From the NCBI RefSeq assembly GCF_004798865.1, contig NW_025335641.1, positions 16,068,623 through 16,132,622 on the forward strand: a stretch of DNA of 64,000 bases. Reading direction: 5' to 3'. This DNA is from Varanus komodoensis (Eukaryota > Chordata > Lepidosauria > Squamata > Varanidae). Positions 24,451 through 35,814 of this stretch are shown piece by piece. The notes below the pieces were generated by a model. That model saw only the letters and a list, made by a program, of their open reading frames with translations, ran no database searches and had not been told where the DNA came from. Numbering within the stretch: position 1 is the stretch's first letter; every line of letters begins with the position of its first letter. Both the position numbers and the translations under genes were made by a program.

Positions 24451-25770
24451 AGGTTGGATTTCAAGCTCTCTCTGACTGCATGGCTTTGAATAAATAAATA
24501 GACTTCAACCAACTACAAGCCGTTCTTAGTGCTTCTCCTTTGTCATGTCTATGTTGACTCTTAGATGCTGGGGCTGTGAGATATGCTCTTAGACAAAAGT
24601 TAAATGTTTCCTAGGGGAAATCACTAAAAACAATCTTACATGGTCTTTTAAAAATGTTGAGACTGAAATATAGTCCCATGACCAAGATATAGTCATGATT
24701 ATATTGATCATATTATGTTTCTACTGCAGAAGTAAGTCTTCTCCATCTTTGTCCTAAGTATAACAAATCCATCTAGTTAAAATGAAGGAGAAAACATGTT
24801 AGGCCTTATGTGCAGAGTAAGAACTCTAGTGCATGTAAAGTAAGAGCAGGTATAAAGTGCTTCTGAGCAACTGCAGAGTGCATTTCCCTTGCCACTAATT
24901 TAACCATACATCCAGGATTAGGGGGAAAGCCTTCTAAATTGAAGGGGGCTTTTTCAGCAAAGAAGAGAAAAACAACAAGGGCCAAATGCTTTCTTAAGCA
25001 GCACCTTCTGTTTTAGCAGCATCTCTCCAACACAGCTGGGCTGACATAATTTAGATGTTTCTGTTATGTGGAGTCATAGTTATATCAGCATAAAAATAGT
25101 TTGAAATTATCATATAGATGCAGGTTTGATTTTTTTTGGTAAAGATTATAATTCATTCCACAAAGGCAGCAAATGATGACAGATTTCAGTCTACCTTCAT
25201 CTTCAAACTGCACTGTTTATTTTAATTAGTAAATAATTAAAGTATGTTGAAGATTATTATCAGCACCACATCCAGCAAGAGAGAAGACTTATGGGCACGC
25301 CATATGTAATATTTGCCATGCTAAATCCTTCCAAAATAACTTGGTTGATTTACTTAAGCCAGCAAGGCGATTGCAGCAAACTTATAAAATCAGCCACTTT
25401 TATAGGAAGGTGCAAAGCAAGAGTGCCAAGGAATAATTAACTCCAGCCTTTTTGGCCAGAATCCAAAGAAGCACATGTGAGCACAGAAAGCGATTCCATG
25501 AACATGTGTGCATTAGGGGAGGGGCTCTTTGCTATGCAGGACACACACATTGATTCAATATGTTCATTTTTTATATCAAACAGCTGGCTTTTGAAAATAC
25601 TAATTTCCCAAATGCTAAAATCTGGGACCAGGCCTAAATGTTCTGAGATCCCATTTCTAAGTCAGATTTTGCCAGACAGATGGGGTAGTTGGCAGACTGC
25701 ATCTAGCCTTAAGTTAAATTGAAGTGTACATTGGCAACTAATTCCTACAGTGAGAAAACTGCACTGTGCC

Positions 25771-25788
25771 AAAAAAAAAAAAAAAAAG
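25771..25788. repeat. Poly(A) tract, 18 nt
   Basis: An uninterrupted A run in unique-looking sequence. I see no retrotransposon body attached to it. Confidence 0.85.
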
Positions 25789-26957
25789 GTACACTTGGAG
25801 AATATACTATTCTGCATTAATTGCATTGATCTCCATGTGGTTAGTAATTATTTTATTACTTTTTCAGTGTATACCTGCTTCCTCCTCCTAAAATATTAAT
25901 TCAGTGCATTTAGAAAGGGAAGTGTATGCAATTAATTAGAGAAAGAGATCCCATTCAACTCAGTGGGACTTAGGTTCAAAGAAACTTATTTAGGATTGTA
26001 CTCAATTTCTAGAGCTTTAGACTTAAAGATGTAATGATCTGGGCTAGATATGTAATAATTGGACTATCTTTTCTGCTGATAACCAGGCCCCTGTGTTTGA
26101 TTGCTCTTTACCAAAGGCAGGTTCACTGAAGTACAGTAGGACACCCACACTGCAAAGACTGAATTGTGAAAATGGGAGGCACAGTTAGAGAAAGAGCAAT
26201 TGACTATGACATTCAAATGCACAGCTGCTGCTATTTGACATTTGCAAAGTATGAGAGATACCTTTAAGATACTGATATATACCTGTGTTCAAAGCGCTGG
26301 TTGTGTCTCCCCTCTTAAACTGAGTGGCTATAACATTTTCTTGGCAGCTGTCCTATCTTTCCACTATTAAAGCCATAGCAGCTAAACCAAGATTGGGCAG
26401 GGTGGGGAAGTGGTTAACTCTATGCCCCTTAGAGATAATGAGTGAGGATACAAGCAAAGGCAGTTTGTGTTGCTTAACTTAACAACCACAGAAAGACAAT
26501 ATGGGTAAAGAATATATAGAATGCAGTAACACCTTTAATTGCCTCATTGCAATTGTGTGTTTCCCAGGCAACAATCAACCTGTTTCACAGATACACGAGC
26601 TGGATAAGGTAACTGAGCTTCTGTAGGTGCAACAGTGATGCAGGCTTTTGATCTGTGCAGAAATTTTGCTGTACATAGGAGAATTTGGTGTAATTAGTGT
26701 GTATGTGAAATTGTACATCTTATTTACATTAATTCAGATGACCAGGAAAATATCTGGTAGAAAATGTTTGTAGTTGGCAAACAGATGATCTGCACTGGGC
26801 CAATATCGGTTCAATAACTGAAGGAGGAGGACAGAAGTAGAAAGCTGATGTACGGCTCTGAGAGGAACAGGCAGTGATGAGTAAATGATCCTCCAACAGA
26901 AGAATCAGGGAAGAGGAGCTGGAAATTAAAAGGTAGCAGAAAACACCACCATTATAG

Positions 26958-27172
26958 TGGAGACCCTGAGTGGTGTAAGGGTTTGAGACTGGGACTTGGA
27001 GATGCATCCCAACTCCTGTAGGAAGCAAACTGGGTGACTGGGGGCCAGTCACATTCTCTCAGCCTAACCTACCTCAGAGGGTTGGTGTGAAAATGTATAG
27101 AATTATGCAAGCTGCCTTGGGTCTCTTGGTGGAAAAAACTACGTGGGCTATAAATGTGCTAAATAAATTATT
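26958..27172 (+). mobile_element. tRNA-derived MIR/CORE-like SINE, diverged
   Basis: 'tggagaccctgagtggtgta', 'gtgactgggggccagtcaca', 'cctcagagggttggtgtga', 'caagctgccttgggtctctt' and a 3' 'gggctataaatgtgctaaat' tail. Confidence 0.8.
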
Positions 27173-27841
27173 AAAGGCATCAGTTAGGGAATTCATTCTC
27201 TGACTGCCCATTTTATGGATTTTCAGGGACTTCAGAATGCTAAATGTCTGTTGGCAGGGGGAAATCTGAAGTGTGTGTGAAGGGAGGGGGAGAGGTAATG
27301 GAGTGTCCTGGAAATGGGCACAGACAGTGGGATCCTGGACAGGAATGTTTTGTTGCTTCTCCAACTCATTAAACTGCAGAAGGTATTTGCATTTTCCACA
27401 TACCAGTTTAGAAAAATATGACCAGTAAGTGGAGGAGGCTGTACCAAGCGCAGAAAGCAAAAGAAGATGAGCGAATCTGCGGCCAAGTTCTCTCCTGTTG
27501 CTCTCATAGGGGTGGCATTGTAATTCCCCCTGCCCTGCCCAGAAAGATTTCTGGTTCTAGATTGCAATTGTGGATTCTTTCATGTGTGGTTAAACAGAAT
27601 CACGGAATTAAATTGGGATTATATTAAACATATTCTGCAGGCATTAACCTTGGGAGGTGCACACAATGAACACTGTGGGGTTTACTTCAGAGTAAAATGC
27701 ATTGGGCTGCAAGTCTCAAAAGATCCAGCCATTCCACAGGCCCCTTTTCCTTTTCTGACCAAAAAAACATTATTTGTTTGGCTGTTCCGTCTAACTATCC
27801 CACTGAAATCTCGCTCTTCTTGTTGAACTTAATGGTTGGTT

Positions 27842-27962
27842 CCTAAAGGCATAATCCTATTCAAGTACATTACAAATAGGCTGACAGCTCGAGTTAGGCC
27901 CAGCCACTTGGGAGTTGCAGACCTGCTTTTGGGTCTAACTTTGAATAGGATTGCACCCTAAG
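27842..27962. mobile_element. Short palindromic element ('ataatcctattcaag ... tttgaataggattgcac')
   Basis: The two ends are inverted copies ('aatcctattcaa' at about 27852 and 'ttgaataggatt' at about 27942) around a 70 bp centre. Looks like a MITE. Confidence 0.5.
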
Positions 27963-28075
27963 AAATGTATCCTGGCATACATTTTGGTAAAGTATAGTGC
28001 ACTTACTCAGATGCATCTGTAAATCCACTAAAATATATCAGAATGCATTGGTTAGAGGATAATCCTATCTATGTC

Positions 28076-28426
28076 CTACAATTCCCAGCATTCCCAAGCA
28101 GGCAACACTGGCTGAGAACTGTAGCGCTTTTTTTTGCCCATGCATGAAATTTCAGCCTTTAAAGTACCACAAGCCTCCTCGATTTGTTGTTCGCTCCAAT
28201 AGACAGCTCCTCTGAATTTATATTTACTTACCGCGGGTCTGATCACTGCAAAGGATTGCAGAGAACGCCCGCCTACTTTATCCGCATTCCATTCGCTGCC
28301 GTGTGCGTGTCCTTCCAAGGCGCTGCCTTGCCACGCAGAGTCGAACACGAACCTGAAGTGAGGCGTGTATGATACGTTCAAAGAGTCTCTTCCGCCTCTA
28401 GGAGAACGACTGGACAAAGAATCCAA
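28076..28426 (-). other. Unassigned 116-codon open frame opposite the DDX59 promoter
   Basis: A minus-strand frame starting within the DDX59 5' GC-rich block and reading away from DDX59. No recognisable domain. It could be part of a promoter-antisense transcript or simply a chance frame in G+C-richer DNA; I favour chance. Confidence 0.15.
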
Positions 28427-28500
28427 GCCAAGACCAGAGAGGCGCTGAGGGCCTAGAGCGGCTGCAAGATTCCGGAAACCCGGGCGGACTCGGAGGAGTG
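28200..28500 (+). promoter_or_regulatory. DDX59: Probable DDX59 promoter region (G+C-rich, ETS-like site)
   Basis: A CpG-enriched block between A+T-rich flanks, about 2.2 kb upstream of the DDX59 coding start. It contains 'ttccggaaac' (CCGGAA at 28472-28477), a strong match to the ETS-family core often found in TATA-less housekeeping promoters. No TATA box is visible. The TSS is inferred to lie around 28480-28510. Confidence 0.55.
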
Positions 28501-28560
28501 CTGTATGCTCTGCGCCGACTGTAGCGGGCGGCCCCGGCTGTTTGGAGGGAAGGGATCACG
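28490..28560 (+). other. DDX59: Probable DDX59 noncoding exon 1
   Basis: The coding ATG at 30689 sits 11 nt after a splice acceptor (ends cag at 30677), so an upstream noncoding exon must exist. The best candidate ends '...gggatcacg' at 28560 with donor GTAGGA, within the CpG-rich block. The 5' boundary is approximate and other donors are possible. Confidence 0.45.
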
Positions 28561-28639
28561 GTAGGACGCTCGGTCGGAGCTCAGCCCAGTCTCAGGATGT
28601 CGCTTCCGTCAGAATAGAGGGATGACCGAGAAGTTCACG

Positions 28640-28772
28640 AGGGACTTTGGGCCGGTCACTTTTAGCCTGGCCTACCTCACAGCGCTGTTGTTGTGAGGAT
28701 AAAGTGGAGAGCCGAAGAACCTCGTAGGCCGCCTTGGATCCCTTGCAAGTTGAAGAAAGACGTGCTAGAGAG
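28640..28772 (+). mobile_element. SINE 3' part, diverged
   Basis: 'gggactttgggccggtcact', 'ctggcctacctcacagcg', 'ctgttgttgtgaggataaag' and 'aggccgccttggatccctt' match the SINE core and 3' region; the tRNA-like head is missing. It lies just inside DDX59 intron 1. Confidence 0.7.
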
Positions 28773-28827
28773 GGAATGTAGCAATATTAATAATAATTTT
28801 CTCCACCTCCTCCCTGTTTGTGTGTGT

Positions 28828-28945
28828 AGAGATCAGCCTTTTTCAACCTGGTATTTTGGACTAAAACCCTTAGGATTGCTGACTATTGGCTAAGATGGCT
28901 GGGGCTGATGGGAATTGAAGTCCAAAATATCACTGGGCACACAGC
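28828..28945. mobile_element. Palindromic MITE-like element
   Basis: 'cagcctttttcaacctgg' and 'attttggactaaaacc' face 'ggggctgatgggaattgaag' and 'tccaaaatatcactgggca'; the same family as at 5.6 kb, in DDX59 intron 1. Confidence 0.6.
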
Positions 28946-29691
28946 ACTAGATGTGCACTCTAAACAATGCTTCCTGCCTCTGATAAAATGGTTTATCAAA
29001 ATGTATGCCATAATTCTATACCTATTTTTAAGGTACCACCAGATTTTTTTTGCTTGGTGCCAATCCTCAAATGTAACCCCTGTTGAATTCAGCAGGGATT
29101 ATTCCCATGAAATTGGGTGTACTATGCAATATATCACAACTGATCTGTGTTAATAGATATTTTAGGGTGTAGTCTTATGCATTTACGAACAGGTACATGT
29201 TCTAGAACTTTCAGCATGGGCTAGCCAGCCATGGGAGTTGAAGGATGTCTTTCTGACCCCTTAGTGATCTTCATCTTTTTGGTGATGCTAAAATGAGATC
29301 TGCCCCCACCTCTTTAAATGAAAACAGTAAAAAATAGATACACTGGGTTCCCCTCAAGATAAAGACATGTTGTGTACCAACTTGACTCATCTATAATTCA
29401 TTGGCACATAACTGATAAGTTTATTTAGTACTTTTTAAAATGGTAATACAAGCAGCATTGGTAAAGCAGGGAAATGATAGGACTGGACAACTTCCCCCAT
29501 TATTTCCCTTCCTAGAAATGTGGCACAGTCTTCTAGAAACAGAATTCTTTTAACTATGCTCTTTCTATTTTAAGCATATATGCATATATTACCCATTCAC
29601 TCTGTGCTGGATCAAGGGACTGGATCATCTTATGAAGAAAGGCTTGAAACTTTCAGTCTTGTTTGAACAGCTAAGATTTTATATTCTATAG

Positions 29692-29744
29692 CACCAAAAA
29701 AGGCAGCAAGTGGATCAGAAGATAACAACGGAAGTGACACAGAG
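29692..29744 (+). other. Exon-like 53-nt segment of unknown meaning in DDX59 intron 1
   Basis: It is preceded by a pyrimidine-poor but usable 'ttctatag' and followed by GTTGGT. Read as 2 + 51 nt it codes PKKAASGSEDNNGSDTE, a composition typical of nuclear disordered proteins. I recognise no parent protein. It may be a chance frame, a decayed retrocopy piece or an alternative 5'UTR exon. Confidence 0.2.
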
Positions 29745-30677
29745 GTTGGTTTATTGATTCATTCAGAAATTGTAGAACTTCCCCTATTCCAAAGGTTCAG
29801 ACTACTTCCTATGCTATTGCCTGCCCACTAAGATATCCAAAAGAAAGCATTCAATTCTAGGCAAAGAGTACTTTGTAGTTTGAGGGGCAATGCATTCTCT
29901 GCCATAACTACAATTTAAAAAGCCAGATTAAAAGATAGCGGCAAATTATGGTGTTTGGCCAGAGAACAAGTGTTGTGATTTACTTTAGGAGAACTGCCCC
30001 TTTCAGGAGGTGAAGTTTTGTAGCTTCTGCTGCCTGAAGCTTAAGAGACATTATAGTAAATTTTACTGAACAAGCATTCATATACTCTGTTGTTTTCAGT
30101 GGAGAGGCCATTCACCACAGGGGCCCTTCATTGCTGTTAACAGAGCAACAAAACAGAGAATGTGTCATACATTTTTTAATATGACTGTGTTTATTTCTTG
30201 CAGTGAGAACCGTTTTTGTGCAGAAGGTTCTAGGAAGAACCACTGTTGGAGCAGAGAAAAGAGCTTAGGTGAGCTGGATTTTCTTGCAAGGTTGTTATTA
30301 AATAATCCATTCCTGCACCATTTCTCAAATGCTTAAGAGAGCAATCCTGCAATCTCTGGGCAAGTGTGCCAGGGATCAAATCATAGCTCAGGAAACCCCT
30401 TCTGAGGTTGGAGATGGTGCACCTCAGAAGGGAGAATCAGAGGCAGAAAGGAGGCACTTCGGTGGGCAGGAGCGGAGGAGACTGGAGAGGTCAGGAGACC
30501 AATCATTTGGCCTCTGCCCACAGCACATGGGTTCTAGAATATCTAATAAAAGTCAGTGGACTTATTCCTGAGAAAATCAGTAACGATCTATCGCTTGCAC
30601 CTTGCTTGGTTGCATGATACTGAGGTATTAGTTTCTCACAGATTAATAGGACTAATTATTTTCTGTATGTATGACAG

Positions 30678-31492
30678 GCTGTTGAAGGATGTTTGTTCCA
30701 AGGACTGTTAAAGTGAAGAGGAACGCTGTTGATGATGGGATTTGCTTAGCTAAGAAAATTAAGTCCTCTCTGGGTGAATCCTCATTTGAAAAGGCTGTAG
30801 AGTCCAGCGGTGCCAGGCCAGATATAAAAGGCACACCAAGCTCAGAGACTGATTTATGCAAACCAGAGGAAATCCGCTCTGAGCCACAACCTTGTCTTGA
30901 TTCTGTTGTGACCCCTACTGTAGCCTCCTTGGAAAATGCGAACAATGAGGACTGCTCTCTTGCTGAGGAGCCCATCAAATCTTTCAGTAAAACACAGTGC
31001 TGGCCACAGCCTGGGGAACCCGTGTGTGTGGTCTGTGGTCGTTATGGGGAGTACATCTGTGACAAGACTGACGAAGATGTCTGTAGCTTGGAGTGTAAAG
31101 CCAAACACCTTTTACGGATCAAAGAGGAGAATGCGAGACTTGAAGAGGCAGAACCTCCGCCTGCTTTCCAGGATGGCACTTACACCTATAAAGAGAATTC
31201 CTTTATGTTAAGCCTTCAAGATGAGCAGATTGAAAACTTAAAGCAGCAATTGGGCATAGCTGTCCAAAGTGAAGGAATCATTGCGAGACCGATTATAGAG
31301 TTTGAGCACTGTGGGTTTCCTGACGTTCTGAACAGCAATTTAAAGAAGGCAGGCTATGAAGTGCCAACTCCTGTCCAGATGCAGATGATTCCGGTTGGAT
31401 TCCAAGGCAGGGATATTCTTGCAACTGCTGACACAGGCTCAGGAAAAACAGCAGCTTTCCTGCTTCCTGTTATAATTAAAGCTTTGGGAGAG
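30678..31492 (+). CDS. DDX59: DDX59 exon 2 (coding starts at 30689; residues 1-268)
   Basis: The acceptor is 'tgtatgacag' ending at 30677. Eleven noncoding bases precede the ATG at 30689, chosen because MFVPR.VK.KRNA.DDG matches the vertebrate DDX59 N-terminus. The exon codes the disordered N-terminus, the zf-HIT finger (CVVCGRYGEYICDKTDEDVC and the following SLEC), the linker ENLKQQLGI, the Q-motif region and Walker A (TADTGSGKTAAFLLPV). It ends GGAGAG with donor GTAAGT at 31493. Coding read-through past the donor to 31561 is intronic. Confidence 0.97.
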
Positions 31493-31973
31493 GTAAGTTC
31501 AAACCAACATGTTCAGGAAGTAATGGTAACGGTACAACACACTGCTATGCATGTTTACTGAGAAGAAAGCCCCAACGCATTCAAAGGGAGAACTTTACTA
31601 CACTGAAAAGATTGAGGTGTGATCAAAAATTCTAGAGAATTTTGCTGGTTGGTGTTAACAGTTCTGGATTAGTTGAACTGATGCTTTGACTCAGTAGAAG
31701 ACAATCTTGGTGTTCCTATAAAAAAATCATCAAGTTTGTTTGTTTGTGTGTGTTATTTGACCTGAAAAAGTGATCAAAATAGTAGGAAAACAGTACTGTG
31801 CAAGTACCATGACTGGATATCTACTACAATTGCTGAATCTACTGAATGTTCCATTTAACAAAAGATGCATAGGTTGGGCTAGGAGAATAGTTGATATATC
31901 TGGCTCCCAAATCTGGGCATGTTTTGGAGAAGAAAAAAAGAATAAGTTGCACTCTCAACCTTTTGGAGAAGCA

Positions 31974-32011
31974 GAGATTTTGCTGGCATTATGAGATTTT
32001 GCTGGCATTAT
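31974..32011. repeat. Perfect 19-bp tandem duplication
   Basis: 'gagattttgctggcattat' occurs twice in direct succession in DDX59 intron 2, with no difference between copies, implying a recent duplication. Confidence 0.9.
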
Positions 32012-33131
32012 TAGAGCACAAGGATGACAGGCCTTCCTTCCTAATTTCAAATTGCTCCCGGTCTATTTCTTTGTGTCCAGCATTTGTGCCTGACAAGAGA
32101 GATAGCAAGGCCAAGGGCAACCTGGCTTGCTAATCAGTAAATTATTTGAACAGATTTCTCAACCTGGGAGAGGCAGCTGGCATGGTTGTGAGAAGGAATG
32201 GCATGCAGATTCCAAGGCCAAAGCATGGCCAGATTGTCCCTGGCCTTGAAATGGGAATCTAGTTTATCCTGTGGCCTCCCAGAAGCTGCACAGAGCTCTG
32301 GGATCCTTCTCTTACTTGTTGTCCAGTCTCACATCTTTGAGCTCCTTTATTGAAAGGGGAAAGAGACTGTTTTCAGTCATTAGGCAGAAGTACTGCAGAC
32401 CCCCAAAACGAAAGTAAATCTTCAGATTATTGTGGATGGCATGGTCGATTCCATCTTTAGGTATGTGTCACACAAAATACGAGGTTGGACCCTCTTCACA
32501 CTCAAGTCTATTTACTCTGTTGTGGAATTTAACATATGCTTATAATAGTCTTACTGGATACATATTGCAGAAAAGGTTTTGAGAGTCAAGCTGCCTTTTC
32601 AGAGCATAGGAAACAAAACTCTTGGACTAACCTTCTATGTAACTGAAGTTGAATTTTACTATGCAGTTCACAGAATGTGAATAATGATAAATACCCATTG
32701 AGAAATGGATTGGTTTTGCACATCACACAACTTCATTTGCACATCTTTCTGAGCTGTACTGGACTACTGTACATGAACTTGATGGCCAGCAGCTAAATGT
32801 GTGGACATGCATTGCTAAGATGATAGCAATGATATGTCCGTAGGGTTTGATCGGCGAAAGCTCATTCACGCATGCATGCCAGTAATTCATGCTACAGCCG
32901 TCAAAATGCGAGTAGAAGACATCACAGATGGAAGCGTGGACCAGTCAGTCCTTTGTGTTTTTCTTTAAGAGCTCGCTCACTCACTGCCCTGGTCTCTCAT
33001 GTCGCACGTTCATCCCTTTTGTCACCCAGATGAAAAGGATGTTGTTGAACTGGGCTGATGAAATAACTGTGCTCAAAAATGGTGGATTTTTGAGACTGCA
33101 GATTCACAGCTTGTTCTTATTTCCTTTTTAG

Positions 33132-33299
33132 ATGGAAACTCCATCTGCACTTATTCTGGCACCAACAAGAGAGTTGGCCATACAAATAGAGAAACAAGCT
33201 AAAGAGCTCATGACTGGCCTTCCAAATATGAGAACGGTTCTTCTGGTTGGAGGATTACCATTGCCACCTCAGCTTCATCGCCTGAAACAAAATGTTAAG
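33132..33299 (+). CDS. DDX59: DDX59 exon 3 (residues 269-324)
   Basis: Acceptor 'ccttttta'+g at 33131; 168 nt, frame-preserving. Codes [20 protein letters not shown] (helicase motif Ia, PTRELA), then [15 protein letters not shown]. Donor GTAAAA at 33300. A 17-bp sequence is repeated just downstream in the intron (33311-33327 and 33335-33351). The preceding intron of about 1.6 kb has no recognised repeat except the 19-bp duplication. Confidence 0.97.
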
Positions 33300-34624
33300 G
33301 TAAAACTTGCTTCCACAATGTTTTATTAACATTATTCCACAATGTTTTATTTAAGGAAAATAATTAGATAATATGAAGGAACTCTATATATGAGTGGCAT
33401 ATACTCTGATTTCTTTCTTTTTGATTAACGTTGCCACTTATTTGTCTGCCATGCTCCACCACAACAACCACTACTTCAAAGTCAGGGTTTGAAAGGCCAG
33501 GAAAGACACCTTTTCGTTCTCTTCCACATAACAGTTTTCTTTCTTCCCTGGAGAAATTTCCCCTTCTCTTGACCCAGGATTCAATTGTGCTGGCAAATCT
33601 TTGCTTGTACAACAGGACTTTGTCGTCCTTTCCTTCCACTTGTATCCCCTGTGGCCCCATCTAATCTCCTCTGGAGGGTATTCAGCCCTCAAGAACATGC
33701 ACGGGGCACTGCAGGGCAGAGGAGGGATCCTTTTTGCTAGTAGTGTCCATTTTGCTGGAGGATGGACTAAGTTGAGTACAACCCCTAGGTTTCAGTGTGG
33801 CTATATTCTATCTGAATCAACCTTTGCAAAACAAAACAAGGGCGTTAGGTTCTTTTCTTTTAGTTAATTTACAAATCAATCCTCCTTGTTCTTAAAACAC
33901 ACATGCCCCAAACTTCAGCTGGAATGAAGTGGCATACAATAAGAGATCCCCACATGGGCCCCTCCAGTGATGTCCGCAAAGGGTTCCCCAACAGATCCCC
34001 CCAATTTTTAAATGAATGTGCTTAGGTTTGTATTCAATCCATGCAGCTTTCCAGCTGATATGTATAGGCTTCAACAAAAGCTGACCAAATATCAACACAT
34101 CCATTTGAAGTTGGCAGCTGTATGTCACCTGTTCATTCTGTTATAGCTGATTATCTTGCCGATTTTGTAATCATTTTTTTACTGCCAAAGGGAAGCAGAG
34201 AATCCATTTCTTCGGTGTGTTAATCTCCATGAAGCAGTTAAATAATTTAGTAGAGTAAGTACATCAGGGAATATTGTTCCAGTGTAACATTTATCTGTAC
34301 AATAACCTCCTCCCCAAAAGAGCATTACTGGTCATTGCCAAAGCATGTATTTAAAAGAGGCATTAGCAATTACCTGAATTAGCTTGTTCTGTATTAAAGA
34401 GAAGTTGTAGTGTCCAAAAGGCACAAGACAAAACATCTTCAGTTGCTATTGTGGCTGTTCCTAGAAGGAAGTGCTGGGAGATGGGTGCAAGAATTAGATA
34501 CTCATCCAAAAATGTACTGCCCCCTTTTCCGGCAGCTTCCTGTAGCTCTTGCCACATGGTCTCTCTCCCTGCGAATTCTTCCTTGCCAAGATCATGAGCC
34601 TTCTTGCGCTGGCCTGTTGGAAGG

Positions 34625-34735
34625 ATACAGGGCTCTTACATTAAAACACATACTTTGCACTCAGAAGGTCCCAGGGAGGACTGGAAAAAACCTGTCTGGA
34701 TCCCTGGAATGCTGCAACCCATCCATGGTATGAGC
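34625..34735 (+). mobile_element. Possible tRNA-derived SINE fragment of a second family
   Basis: 'cacatactttgcactcagaa' and 'ggtcccaggg' recall a reptile tRNA-derived element reading 'agctcagtggtagagca...ctttgcatgcagaaggtccc'. An antisense relative is at 55.75 kb. Weak. Confidence 0.4.
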
Positions 34736-34914
34736 AGCTTCCTATAACCCTATGGCATTTTAAATAAATCTTCTTAATGGATTGTAGAGGCCAGTACAGC
34801 TCAAACATTCATTTGGCAAGTGGGTCTGTTGAAGGCTGTTGTGAAACGAATGTATTTATTTTTCTAATGTTGGTGTTTCTCTCTCCTGCCTTCATCCCCA
34901 ACCCTTTCTGTTAG

Positions 34915-35004
34915 GTTATTATAGCAACACCAGGAAGGCTCCTAGAAATCCTAAAACAAAGTTCTGTTCTGCTCTGTAATATCAGCATTGTTGTAGTGGA
35001 TGAA
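34915..35004 (+). CDS. DDX59: DDX59 exon 4 (residues 325-354)
   Basis: Acceptor 'tttctgttag'; 90 nt. Codes VIIATPGRLLEILKQSSVLL and CNISIVVVDE, carrying motif Ib (TPGR) and the first half of the DEAD box. Donor GTAAGT at 35005. The exon ends exactly between E354 and A355 of the DEAD motif. Confidence 0.97.
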
Positions 35005-35249
35005 GTAAGTATATACTGTGGGTCAAAGCGAGCATGTGAATGTGTCCTTTTTCAAAGGAATCTGTGCCAGCTGTTGCGTGTGTCCCATCTCTTCCTTGGT
35101 GACTGCATACTGTGGACCACCTGTGAGGAAGCTGCAGGGGGCTTTCTGTCCCTGATCATTTTAGTTCAGCCCCTCAGGCCATTTCTCTTGATGGTCACCC
35201 AACTGATCAGCCTTAAGCTCCTGGCGTGGGATGGGGTGGGGGCAGATAA

Positions 35250-35814
35250 CTGGGACTGCAGCCAAGGAATTAAAAGACGCTTGCTCCTGGGGAGGAAAGC
35301 TATGGCAAATCTAGACAGCATACTAAAAAGCAGAGACATCAGCCTGCCAACAAAAGTGTGTATAGTCAAGGCTGTGGTTTTCCCTGTGCAATGTATGGCT
35401 GTGAAAGCTGCACCATAAGGAAGGCTGAGCGCCGAAGGATTGAGGCCTTTGAATTGTGGTGCTGGAGGAGACTCCTGCAAGTCCCTTGGACTGCAAGGCG
35501 ATCAAACCGTTCAGTCCTAGAGGAGATCAACCCTGACTGCTCTTTAGAAGACCAGATCCTGAAGATGAAACTCAAATACTTTGGCCACCTAATGAGAGGG
35601 AAGGACTCCCTGGAGAAGAGCCTGATGCTGGGAACAATAGATGGCAAAAGAAGAAGGGGACGGCAGAGAATGAGGTGGCTGGATGGAGTCACTGAAGCAG
35701 TTGGTGTGAGCTTAAGTGGACTCCGGGGGATGGTGGAGGGCAGGAAGGCCTGGAGGAGTGTTGTCCATGGGGTCGCGATGGGTCAGACACGTCTTTGCGA
35801 CTGACAACAACAAC
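35250..35814 (+). mobile_element. BovB (RTE-clade) LINE 3' end
   Basis: Two overlapping frames code the BovB ORF2 C-terminus: 'KRRLLLGRKAMANLDSILKS' with 'RDISLPTKVCIVKAVVFPV', then 'MYGCESCTIRKAERRRIEAF', 'ELWCWRRLLQVPWTARRSNR', 'LKYFGHLMRGKDSLEKSLML' and 'KRRRGRQRMRWLDGVTEA'. The frame changes around 35.39 kb, where bases seem to be missing between VFPV and MYGCES, so the copy is dead. It ends 'cgactgacaacaacaac', the BovB-type end with an AAC tail. 5'-truncated; sense to DDX59, within intron 4. BovB is well known for horizontal spread between squamates and ruminants. Confidence 0.93.

Larger units (their letters stand above)
5700..28180. other. CAMSAP2-DDX59 intergenic region
   Basis: About 22.5 kb without a supportable host gene. 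Repeat copies are listed individually. Unique-looking stretches without recognisable repeats are roughly 5.7-6.59, 7.3-8.5, 8.6-9.28, 10.5-11.26, 12.9-15.2, 15.45-17.08, 17.76-19.45, 22.2-22.98 and 24.5-26.95 kb. Some are A+T-rich with homeodomain-type TAAT cores and could be conserved noncoding elements, but that cannot be shown without alignment. Open frames here are at most about 140 codons and lack recognisable domains. Confidence 0.6.

Noticed and set aside
31493-31561. Extension of the DDX59 exon 2 frame to a stop at 31561
   Set aside because: Lies past a consensus GTAAGT donor, and the exon 3 continuation restores the conserved helicase sequence.
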